Shown one piece after another: positions 25,049 through 32,683 of a DNA stretch of 64,000 nucleotides. The first letter of the stretch is position 1. Every line of letters begins with the position of its first letter. A program made the translations under genes and the position numbers. Source of the stretch: JAGLOK01 sp963677605 (GTDB lineage Bacteria > Bacillota > Clostridia > Christensenellales > UMGS416); contig CAXXDX010000001.1 of assembly GCA_963677605.2 (NCBI GenBank), positions 186,001-250,000 of the forward strand, given 5' to 3'. The notes under the pieces are model-generated. The model searched no databases, was not told the origin of the DNA, and saw only the letters and a list, made by a program, of their open reading frames with translations.

Positions 25049-26437
25049 ATGAACGGCACTTTGACTAAAAGACGTAAAATTGGTTATGCTTCGGGAATAA
25101 TATCGGAATCAGTTCTTTATAATATGTTTTATACATATTTCCTGATTTTCCTTACCGATGTAGCCAAAATCAGCCCCGGCATCGCGGGAACAATAAGCAT
25201 GATTTCTATCATTGTAGACGGCATAACAGATCCAATGATCGGACACATGGCAGACAGCCACGGCAGAGATAAGAGACGGCTTATGAAATCAGCCGTAATT
25301 CCTATGTCCATTTTATTTATTCTGGCCTTTCTGAAACTTGATTTGTCTCCTGCTCTTTCTGTTGCTTATTTTATCGGAATAGCCGTTTGTTTCTGGGTAG
25401 CATACACTTTCTACACAATCCCATATTATGCACTATGCGCGGAGCTGACATCAGACTATGACGAGCGTACTAAAATCCGCGGAACCAGCTCATTCATTAA
25501 CGCTTTCGCAATTTTCGTCGGAAGTGCTGCTCCCGTTGTTCTGGTTGGTGTTTTTGAAGATATGTCATTTGCAACACATACAAGCTGGACATTTTCAGCA
25601 GCAATAGTAGCGGTTATCGCAGTTATCTTTGGGTATGTTGCTTATCTTTCAACTAAGAAAATACAGCTGGTTAAACCCGAGCAAACAGACAGCCAGAATA
25701 TATTCAAAACATACCTTCAGGTTATTAAGATAAAGCCTTTTAAATTTCTGCTGATCTTCGTAGTGTTATTTATGATCCAGTCTTCACTTGCACAGGCTGA
25801 CCTTATGTATCTTTTAACTTACAGACTCCAGGTTAATGCAGATGAATATATGGCTGTAGCACTAGGCGCAATAGTCCTTGGCATGATTATATTTGTTCCG
25901 ATAACTACTAAACTTGCAACAGTTAAAGACAGAAAGTTTGCTGTGGTTACGCTCTTGTCAATTGCCACGCTCGGTATGTTCACATTCAGATTTGTGGGCA
26001 TATCAAATATTGTAAGTCTCGTAATAATGCTGCTTTTCTATTCAATCGGACTTGCTGTTTTCTGGACAACATTCTATTCATTCACTTATGATATATCCGA
26101 AATTGATGAAATGGTTAACTCCAAGCGTCGCGTGGGAGCTATCACTTCCCTACCGCAGCTTCTTCAAAAGTTTGGCGCAGCGCTGGGTATGCAGACACTT
26201 GGGCTTATCTTAGCCTTTACCGGATACAGCAATGACGCTGTCGTGCAAAGCCCTTCTGCTGTAATGGGCATCGAAAATGTTATAACAATCTTCTGCCCAA
26301 TTGTTATGGCGCTGGCAGTATTGTTTATGGCTCTTTACCCTGTTACCAAGAAAAGATATCACAAGCTTCAAAAGGCATTGGAAGCAAAAAAACAAGACAA
26401 AGAATATAGCACAGACGGCCTTGAACGTCTTCTATAA
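25049..26437 (+). CDS. GPH-family sugar:cation symporter
   Basis: 462 aa with twelve predicted membrane helices. Family marks: KIGYASG at the N-terminus, the DGITDPMIGHMADS loop (residues ~55-70) that carries the cation-binding Asp as in MelB, and the R.KIRG segment. Expected to import a glycoside, sugar or polyol with Na+ or H+. Last gene of the TetR-controlled operon, 45 bases after the kinase, with GGAGTAG before the ATG and a bidirectional terminator at 26448-26479. The substrate is unknown and is the key to the pathway. Confidence 0.9.
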   Translation: MNGTLTKRRKIGYASGIISESVLYNMFYTYFLIFLTDVAKISPGIAGTISMISIIVDGITDPMIGHMADSHGRDKRRLMKSAVIPMSILFILAFLKLDLSPALSVAYFIGIAVCFWVAYTFYTIPYYALCAELTSDYDERTKIRGTSSFINAFAIFVGSAAPVVLVGVFEDMSFATHTSWTFSAAIVAVIAVIFGYVAYLSTKKIQLVKPEQTDSQNIFKTYLQVIKIKPFKFLLIFVVLFMIQSSLAQADLMYLLTYRLQVNADEYMAVALGAIVLGMIIFVPITTKLATVKDRKFAVVTLLSIATLGMFTFRFVGISNIVSLVIMLLFYSIGLAVFWTTFYSFTYDISEIDEMVNSKRRVGAITSLPQLLQKFGAALGMQTLGLILAFTGYSNDAVVQSPSAVMGIENVITIFCPIVMALAVLFMALYPVTKKRYHKLQKALEAKKQDKEYSTDGLERLL

Positions 26438-26447
26438 AAGATTTATA

Positions 26448-26479
26448 CAAAAAAGGCGCAGAATCTTCTGCGTCTTTTT
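26448..26479. terminator. Bidirectional terminator
   Basis: CGCAGAA (26457-26463)/TTCTGCG (26466-26472) with T-runs on both strands (TTTTT at 26475-26479 on plus; complement of the A-run 26449-26454 on minus). It ends the GPH gene on plus and the histidine kinase gene on minus. Confidence 0.85.
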
Positions 26480-26491
26480 CATAATAAAGAA

Positions 26492-27829
26492 TTATTTAGG
26501 AATACTAATTGTAAAACATGCCCCTCCGGATTCATTATCGGTTACTGATATTGCTCCGCCTAAAGCTTCAATATTTTTCTTAGCTATGTAAAGCCCAAGC
26601 CCTTCGCCGGAAACGTTTTTCTGTACAGCTCCCCTTTGATATGCACTAAAGATTTTTTTCTTTTCTTCATCAGGCACACCAGGTCCGCTGTCAGAAACGT
26701 TTATTAATGTCTCTGCTTCATTATCTTTAAGCGATACAACTACACTTCCGCCCTGTGGAGTGAACTTATATGCATTTGATAATAGATTGTATAATGCCTG
26801 AGATAAAAGCGATTTATCCGAATTAATTATCAAATGCTTTTTCACTTCTGCCTTTAGTGATATTTCTTTCTTTTCAAACTGTAGCTTAAATCCCTGCCGT
26901 ATGGCAGATACAAGTTCACCAATATCCAGCTCTTTTATATCAGGCACTATCTCTTTCCCATCATACTCAACAACATCTGAAATTGTTCCCAGTATATCAG
27001 TGAGATAGTCTATCTCAGCCAAACAGCTTTCAAGCCGTTTATCATCCATATCTATAACTTTGTCTCTTGCACCTTCAATATTCGTCTTAAGTATAGTAAG
27101 CGGCGTTCGAACTTCGTGAGCAAGCTTGTCAACGTTTTCTTTTCTGGTACGCTTCTGAAGCTTAAGCTTAGTAGAAAGATCTTTAAGGCTTTGCTGAATA
27201 GCTCTTATCTCCGACACTCCCGACAGCTCCATTTCATCCAACGAACTGCTGTCAGCCATTCCTGCAGCAGCTGCTGTCGCCCTAAGATCTTTTGTCATTT
27301 TCTCTCCCGCGAAGATTATAACAACTACAGAAACAATGAGCGCTGCAATCCCTGACAAAAAAGCGCCTCTTCTTAATAATCTTTTAAATTGCATTACTTT
27401 TTCAGAGTCGCCGATAGCACTGGTTCTTCCAATTACCAAAGTTCCTACGTTTTCACCATCTTTAATTATGTCAATATAATCTGTATCCGAAATTGCAGTT
27501 CTTCCAGAACCCATCATTGGCCCCATCATATGCGATGAAGATCCCACACTAACCAGAATATGCCCTTCAGCATCAATTACATTTATATTTGATATAAGCG
27601 AGCTGCGAAATATAGACAACACATCGTAAGCTTCATCTTCTGTTTCAATCGTACCGTCAATTACCTTTTCAGCCTGCTCTTTTATTCTGTCAACAGTTTC
27701 ATAATACTCAGATTCAACATACCCACTGAAATACCTGTTCACAAAAGCAGCTGATATAAAAGAATATAAAAACACAGCAATCAATAGGATTGAACCAATT
27801 ATTAAAGTAATTTGCTTTCTAACCGTCAT
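26492..27829 (-). CDS. Sensor histidine kinase
   Basis: 445 aa. Two membrane helices (~8-30 and ~155-175) enclose an extracellular sensor of about 120 residues containing a Met/His cluster HMMGPMMGSG (100-109). HAMP-like linker, dimerisation domain with phospho-acceptor His238 (KLAHEVRTPLT), and a HATPase domain (NLLSNAYKF, then SDSGPGV and the GEGLGLYIAKK box). Overlaps the response regulator gene by 11 bases, so the two are translated together. The Met-rich stretch could contact a soft metal such as copper, but this is a guess; other members of this kinase type respond to envelope conditions. Confidence 0.9.
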   Translation of the reverse strand: MTVRKQITLIIGSILLIAVFLYSFISAAFVNRYFSGYVESEYYETVDRIKEQAEKVIDGTIETEDEAYDVLSIFRSSLISNINVIDAEGHILVSVGSSSHMMGPMMGSGRTAISDTDYIDIIKDGENVGTLVIGRTSAIGDSEKVMQFKRLLRRGAFLSGIAALIVSVVVIIFAGEKMTKDLRATAAAAGMADSSSLDEMELSGVSEIRAIQQSLKDLSTKLKLQKRTRKENVDKLAHEVRTPLTILKTNIEGARDKVIDMDDKRLESCLAEIDYLTDILGTISDVVEYDGKEIVPDIKELDIGELVSAIRQGFKLQFEKKEISLKAEVKKHLIINSDKSLLSQALYNLLSNAYKFTPQGGSVVVSLKDNEAETLINVSDSGPGVPDEEKKKIFSAYQRGAVQKNVSGEGLGLYIAKKNIEALGGAISVTDNESGGACFTISIPK

Positions 27830-28514
27830 TTACACTGCCCTCGAAAATATATCCTGCTCCGTATTTAGTTTTCAGATACCTTGGTTTTCTGCTGTCATGT
27901 TCAATTTTCTGCCGTATGTTTTTGATATACGTGTCTATATTGCGGTCAAATCCTTCGTAATCAAACCCGAAAGCTTTGTCAATCAATTGATTTCTTGATA
28001 ACAGTGCGCCTTCATTTGCAATAAATACTTTAAGTAAGGCAAACTCTTTACTTGTTATAGCAATTTCTTCATCATTTTTATACAGTTTTTGCTTTACTGT
28101 ATCTAATTTAAATATACCCGCAACAGAAAGACCAGTATTCCCCACTGAGGAATATGCCCTTCGCAATACAGCATCAGCTCTTTTCACCAGCTCCTTTGGA
28201 GAAAAAGGTTTTGGAACATAGTCATCAGCACCAAGATCAAATCCCTCTATGCGGTCATCTTCCTCCTGTTTGGCAGTAAGCATAATAACAGGGACTTTTG
28301 ATGTAAGTCTAATCTGCTTTAGCACATCAAAACCGCTTATCCCAGGCATCATAACATCAAGCACAACAAGATGGGGGCTGTGCTTGGAAAAAAGCGCGAG
28401 TCCGTCTATTCCGTTTTCAGACAGCATAACATCATACCCTGCCTGCTCTATATATTTGCTGACATCTTCACGTATCTGATTATCATCTTCTACTATAAGA
28501 ACTTTATACTTCAT
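27819..28514 (-). CDS. OmpR-family response regulator
   Basis: 231 aa from ATG 28514; AAAGGA sits 9 bases upstream, while the ATG at 28520 directly abuts it. Receiver domain ~1-120 with acidic pair ED (9-10), phospho-acceptor Asp53 in VVLDVMMPG, and Lys in VPKPFSP. Winged-helix domain ~130-228 (SKEFALLKVFI, RNIDTYIKNIRQKI, RYLKTKYGAGYIF). Partner of the kinase that follows. Targets are unknown; the two SHOCT miniproteins just upstream are candidates. Confidence 0.95.
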   Translation of the reverse strand: MKYKVLIVEDDNQIREDVSKYIEQAGYDVMLSENGIDGLALFSKHSPHLVVLDVMMPGISGFDVLKQIRLTSKVPVIMLTAKQEEDDRIEGFDLGADDYVPKPFSPKELVKRADAVLRRAYSSVGNTGLSVAGIFKLDTVKQKLYKNDEEIAITSKEFALLKVFIANEGALLSRNQLIDKAFGFDYEGFDRNIDTYIKNIRQKIEHDSRKPRYLKTKYGAGYIFEGSVNDG

Positions 28515-28564
28515 ATACATTCCTTTAGCATATTATACCACCTATTGTTGCTTCTATCACTAAA

Positions 28565-28587
28565 AAAGGGCTGTATTTACAGCCCTT
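28565..28587 (-). terminator. Terminator after the SHOCT gene pair
   Basis: Arms AAGGGCTGTA (28566-28575) and TACAGCCCTT (28578-28587); on the minus strand followed by a T-run (complement of 28562-28567). It separates the SHOCT pair from the two-component genes. Confidence 0.85.
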
Positions 28588-28591
28588 AGAT

Positions 28592-28864
28592 TTATTTACC
28601 CAGAGTCTTTTTCTTTCTCAAGAATTCCTCTTCGTCAATTTCTCCTGCCACATATTTCGCCTTAAGAATTTCCAACAAGTCATCTCTCGCACTTGTTTTT
28701 TTCTTGCCTAAAGCTTTAACTATTACAACAACTAAAGCAACTAGCAGTGCAATTACCAAAGCTCCAACTACAAAAGATATCCAAGGGCTTCGCATATAAT
28801 ATGAGCTGTGTCCAAATATTCTTCCACAATAGTCACCTACATGTCCGATTCCTCTGTAAAACAT
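28592..28864 (-). CDS. SHOCT-domain small membrane protein
   Basis: 90 aa. One membrane helix (~28-51), a short basic linker, then a C-terminal SHOCT motif (LLEILKAKYVAGEIDEEEFLRKKKTL, ~62-88), a short oligomerisation segment found at the ends of many bacterial proteins. The N-terminal ~25 residues are Gly/His/Tyr-rich. Second gene of a pair with 28876-29049, 11 bases apart, closed by the terminator at 28565-28587. Function unknown; pairing with a two-component system suggests an envelope-stress or signalling role. Confidence 0.8.
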   Translation of the reverse strand: MFYRGIGHVGDYCGRIFGHSSYYMRSPWISFVVGALVIALLVALVVVIVKALGKKKTSARDDLLEILKAKYVAGEIDEEEFLRKKKTLGK

Positions 28865-28875
28865 TATAATGCCTC

Positions 28876-29049
28876 CTATTTTTTAATATTTTCTTTCATT
28901 CTTAGATATGTCTCTTCATCAATTTCTCCGTTTACGTATCTGCGCTTTAACACTTCTTCGGCTTCATTTTTTCCGCCTAAGTCAATCTTCTTGTCTTTAA
29001 CAACAAAATAAATAACAATTCCTGCGCCGATAAGCAATAACCAAGTCAT
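28876..29049 (-). CDS. SHOCT-domain miniprotein
   Basis: 57 aa from ATG 29049, which has AAAGGA 11 bases upstream; an in-frame ATG at 29076 lies ahead of that RBS. Membrane helix at ~3-18, linker, then a SHOCT motif (VLKRRYVNGEIDEETYLRMK). Its C-terminal segment resembles that of the adjacent 90-aa protein, so the two may co-assemble. First gene of the pair. Confidence 0.75.
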   Translation of the reverse strand: MTWLLLIGAGIVIYFVVKDKKIDLGGKNEAEEVLKRRYVNGEIDEETYLRMKENIKK

Positions 29050-29107
29050 ATAGCCACATCCTTTCTGTGGAAACATAATATTTTATAATTATGTGGGAAA
29101 TATGAGC

Positions 29108-29139
29108 AAAAAAAATAATCCGCAAATTAAAGCGGATTA
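29108..29139 (-). terminator. CDF exporter terminator
   Basis: TAATCCGC (29116-29123)/GCGGATTA (29132-29139), followed on the minus strand by eight T (29115-29108). It lies ~68 bases after the exporter stop. Confidence 0.85.
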
Positions 29140-29206
29140 CCGTTTTTGTTTAAAGTGTGTTTCTTCCGTCAAATAAAGAGATTATGATTGTTAAAGCAGC
29201 TCAGCA

Positions 29207-30109
29207 CTAAGTACCTCTGTTTAAGGAACAGTCATCAATGTTTTCGGTTTCTATAGTAATATGCTTAAATCCTCTCTCATGTAGTAACTTTCTTATACTT
29301 CGTACAATTTCTACTGATTCAGTGACAGTGATTCCATCCTCAACCACAATATGAAATGTAATAACATTTTCTTCGCCGTCCAAGCTCCATGCATGTACAT
29401 CGTGAAGTTCAACAGCTTTAGGTGTGTTTTCGAGAATAAATTCAGTCATTTCTTGTGCGTCAAAGCCATCAGGCACTCCCTGAAGTAGCATTTTAACTAT
29501 TTTTATTAATCCAGATATAACATTTTTTATTATATAAACTGATATAATTAACGATAATATTGGATCTAGAATCGGTATATTTGCAAATTTCAGTACGATA
29601 CTTACAATAAGTACAGCTATCCATCCGAAAACATCTTCCAGTAAATGAAGTGACACAACCCGTTCAGAGAGTTTGTTTCCTTTTTTTACGTTAAGTACAG
29701 CAAGACCGTTTATAACAATTCCAATAACAGCAAGCACAATCATACCTTCAGCATTTACTCCTTCAGGATTAAAAAGCCTGGGTATTGCTTTATAAACTAT
29801 AAAAAAAGCACCAAAAATCAGTACTATAGCATTAAATAATGCTCCAAGTATCGAAAATCGCTTATATCCATAATTAAACTTGCTGTCTTTGTCTTTCTGT
29901 CCAAGTTTCTCAAGATACCATGCAAGCCCAAGAGAAATAGAATCTCCCAAATCATGAATAGCATCGGAAAGTATCGCAACACTGTTTGTAAATATGCCTC
30001 CGATAATTTCAATCAATACGAAAGATATATTCAATATGAATGCGATTTTTATGTTTTTAACACTTCCATGGCTGTGAGTATGCTCATGGCTATTATGAGA
30101 GTGTGTCAT
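29207..30109 (-). CDS. CDF-family cation efflux protein
   Basis: 300 aa from ATG 30109, two codons into a slightly longer frame. A His-rich N-terminus (HSHNSHEHTHSHG) precedes six membrane helices and a cytoplasmic C-terminal domain (~210-295). Helix 2 carries the NSVAILSDAIHDLGDS block with the Asp and His residues of the transport site, as in ZitB and CzcD; HDVHAWSLDG in the tail is also a family mark. Expected to export Zn2+ or a similar divalent cation in exchange for protons. Apparently monocistronic with its own terminator. Metal specificity cannot be fixed from sequence. Confidence 0.92.
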   Translation of the reverse strand: MTHSHNSHEHTHSHGSVKNIKIAFILNISFVLIEIIGGIFTNSVAILSDAIHDLGDSISLGLAWYLEKLGQKDKDSKFNYGYKRFSILGALFNAIVLIFGAFFIVYKAIPRLFNPEGVNAEGMIVLAVIGIVINGLAVLNVKKGNKLSERVVSLHLLEDVFGWIAVLIVSIVLKFANIPILDPILSLIISVYIIKNVISGLIKIVKMLLQGVPDGFDAQEMTEFILENTPKAVELHDVHAWSLDGEENVITFHIVVEDGITVTESVEIVRSIRKLLHERGFKHITIETENIDDCSLNRGT

Positions 30110-30151
30110 ATACAATCACCCGTTTCCCTATACAAATAATTATCCTATAAA

Positions 30152-31087
30152 TTATAATATAATCTCAGGATTGAGCAGATTCTCCGCTGCATACAAAGTA
30201 TCTTTAAGCTGATCCTCGCTGCTTGAAGTAAATATAGGAATTGTCTGAATATTTTGATTCAACAAATATCCAAGAACATACTGCATGGGTGTTTTAGCCT
30301 CTATAAACTTTTCCCTAAGCTCTTTAGCTCGTTTAATGTTTTCTTCTGTATTATATATTTGACCTGCAGCACGTTCAGGATCTTTAATAAGCTTTACGAA
30401 ATATCCGGCTGCCTGTGATGAATACGCAACAGCACACATTCCACTCTCCTCATGGAAACTATGCAGCCTTTCATTCATTACAACCAACGTTTTGTCTCCC
30501 GGCTCATTCATATGCGTACTGCCTAAGTTCCAAAGCATTTGATTTGCTGAAAATCCTTTACTGCCTATTGATTTTGCATACTCCTGCGCCTTATTTATCC
30601 TATCTGTTTTCCAGTTTGAACAGGCGTAATATCGTATATACCCTTTTTTCTTAATCTCTTCCAGTGAGTTTATTATATCTTCTACAGGAGTGTTTTCATC
30701 ATCACGGTGAAGATAATACAAATCGATATAATCTGTTTTTAAATCTGTAAGACTTCCTGCAACATCATATTCTATGTCCTTTTTAGTTAATCTTGATACT
30801 TCAAAAGCATCCAAATCAGGATGTCCACCTTTAGTAGCAATTATAAGCTTGTCTCTATTTCCTCTTTCTTTAATCCATTTACCGATAAATTTCTCGCTTC
30901 TGCTTTTTGTTCCGGGAATCCAGTTGCAGTATACCCTTGCAGTGTCAATAAAATTACCGCCCGCATCAACAAACATGTCAATCATCCTAGTATCCGCTTC
31001 TTTGTTTTCATCAATTCCTGTTCTAACAGTTCCATAACAGATATGTGAAACATTTAAGTCGGTATTGTTTATTAAAATTTTCTTCAT
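30152..31087 (-). CDS. Aldo/keto reductase
   Basis: 311 aa, cytoplasmic NADPH-dependent oxidoreductase fold. N-terminal LNVSHICYGTVRTG, catalytic set Asp (FIDTAR.Y), Tyr (ARVY), Lys (LIIATKGG) and His (YYLHRDD), then SNWKTDRINKAQEYA and the substrate-side ANQMLWNL. Closest to the AKR group of YdjG/YcsN-like enzymes often seen beside sugar-degradation genes. AAGGATAA precedes the ATG. It faces the same way as the CDF gene, 42 bases from its start, but the functions look unrelated. The physiological substrate is unknown. Confidence 0.9.
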   Translation of the reverse strand: MKKILINNTDLNVSHICYGTVRTGIDENKEADTRMIDMFVDAGGNFIDTARVYCNWIPGTKSRSEKFIGKWIKERGNRDKLIIATKGGHPDLDAFEVSRLTKKDIEYDVAGSLTDLKTDYIDLYYLHRDDENTPVEDIINSLEEIKKKGYIRYYACSNWKTDRINKAQEYAKSIGSKGFSANQMLWNLGSTHMNEPGDKTLVVMNERLHSFHEESGMCAVAYSSQAAGYFVKLIKDPERAAGQIYNTEENIKRAKELREKFIEAKTPMQYVLGYLLNQNIQTIPIFTSSSEDQLKDTLYAAENLLNPEIIL

Positions 31088-31198
31088 ATGTTATCCTTTC
31101 TATATCTAAGTACTAACAAAAAGTTTCGGTTACCCGAACCTATAATAAATTATATCATCAAATACATCCTAAAACAGAAATATGACTAAGATCAATTT

Positions 31199-31765
31199 TT
31201 ATACCGTTTTTATAATATCTTTATCCGGACGCAATTCTGTGCATGCCTTTGCTCCATTTGCCGCAGCAGCAGATATCTTTTTGTCAAACTTACCATTTAT
31301 TAAGTCAGTTCTAAGCTGAAACACCGCAAGATAATTATATGCTTTTCTGCGAAAAGGAAAATACGCAAACATAACGATTATGCCAATAAGCAAACCACCT
31401 AAAATTGACTCTAAGTCAGGTGTAAATCCATCTATTATTGAATTTCCTGTGTTCTGTTCAATAAAATAAAGAATCGGTGTGAAAACTGCTATTAGAAATC
31501 CAAGCGCCACACTTAACATCTTCTTTACTACATGTTTTTTATGACAGTCTTCACATATAAGATATCTTCTTTGTCTAACATCCGCCATATTATATGCGCT
31601 TGTTGACTTATATTTATAAGCTGGATCCGACCTGTCTACTTTTCTCCAAAGCAAAGGTATCCAAAAGACAGTTAATGATTTAAGATTGGGCTTTAATATG
31701 TTACATACAGAACATGTGGCGTTATGTTCATCAACAAGTATTTCATCTACCTTCTTTTTTGCCAT
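31199..31765 (-). CDS. Zinc-ribbon membrane protein (tandem copy 2)
   Basis: 188 aa. Four Cys in two pairs, Cys18-x2-Cys21 and Cys71-x2-Cys74, frame a ~50-residue segment with WIPLLWRKV and SAYNMADVRQRRY, suggesting a zinc-binding module. Two membrane helices (~84-102, ~118-138) and a cytoplasmic tail with DLINGKFDKKISAAAANG follow. AGGAGA precedes the ATG. Paralogue of 31811-32416, about 45% alike by eye over its length and in tandem with it. Not recognised as a named family. Confidence 0.7.
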   Translation of the reverse strand: MAKKKVDEILVDEHNATCSVCNILKPNLKSLTVFWIPLLWRKVDRSDPAYKYKSTSAYNMADVRQRRYLICEDCHKKHVVKKMLSVALGFLIAVFTPILYFIEQNTGNSIIDGFTPDLESILGGLLIGIIVMFAYFPFRRKAYNYLAVFQLRTDLINGKFDKKISAAAANGAKACTELRPDKDIIKTV

Positions 31766-31810
31766 ATAAATCTCCTGACAAGCTTAACCTATACTTAAAT
31801 AATATAATTG

Positions 31811-32416
31811 TTATGCTTCCTTGTGTCTTCCTGTGTGATGATGATGGTGATGATGTTTTGTTGGATCATTGTGAGGTATCAGCTCCGTCCATGACTTCAC
31901 GGCATTTGCTTCAGCCTCAGTAATTCTATGTTGGAATTTCCCATCAACCAAATCAATGCTTAACTGTGCTCGTGCGAGATTGTCTAAAATAACTTTTCTT
32001 ATTGGTATATTTAAAACAGCAATAAGACCGCCTATTAATAAGCCAAGGAAGAAGTTTTCAACATTAACGTTAAATCCAATCAAAACAGTACTGTTGGTTA
32101 TTTGTTCTATAAGAAAAAGCGCTGGCGTAATAGCCGCAATTATAACACCCATAAGCATGAAAGCCATTTTTCTGTTATAAGCTTTGCCGTAACAGTTTTC
32201 GCAGATATGATAACGTCTTCTTCTTATATCGGTCATGTTATAAGCTGTTTTTGATTTGTATGCATACCCCTGATCATCCTTTTCCACTACTCTCCAAAGA
32301 GGCGGAATCCAGTAAACTATAAATGTCATTAGGTCAGGCATGGATTTTGAGCATATGGAACATGTTGCTTCATGCTCATGAATAAATTGTTCATTTAATG
32401 TGTCTTCACTTTTCAT
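31811..32416 (-). CDS. Zinc-ribbon membrane protein with natural poly-His tail (tandem copy 1)
   Basis: 201 aa from ATG 32416, preceded by GGGGGGAAG; an upstream in-frame start at 32431 lies before the RBS. Same plan as its neighbour: Cys19-x2-Cys22 and Cys72-x2-Cys75, WIPPLWRVV, AYNMTDIRRRRY, two membrane helices, and DLVDGKFQHRITEAEANAV. It ends with seven consecutive His then TGRHKEA, absent in the other copy. 45 bases separate the two genes. The His tail may bind metal (Zn, Ni or Cu). Likely product of gene duplication; role unknown. Confidence 0.7.
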   Translation of the reverse strand: MKSEDTLNEQFIHEHEATCSICSKSMPDLMTFIVYWIPPLWRVVEKDDQGYAYKSKTAYNMTDIRRRRYHICENCYGKAYNRKMAFMLMGVIIAAITPALFLIEQITNSTVLIGFNVNVENFFLGLLIGGLIAVLNIPIRKVILDNLARAQLSIDLVDGKFQHRITEAEANAVKSWTELIPHNDPTKHHHHHHHTGRHKEA

Positions 32417-32683
32417 ATTACTTCCCCCCATAAAATGTCGATTTAGTTCAGGAGAATGTGTTATTTATAAAGCAGTAAACATCATTTCTATATTTATATT
32501 TTATCATAAATTAAAAATATAGACAAAGAAACATTATGCAATATGCCAATTGTAATTATTTAATTTCTATGAGATAATTATCCATCTATAATGTTAGCTG
32601 TATTTATTAATACAACCTAAGCTACTAATATAATATCGAGCATGATTATAATATATCAGGTTAAAATTAAGGGAGATATAACT

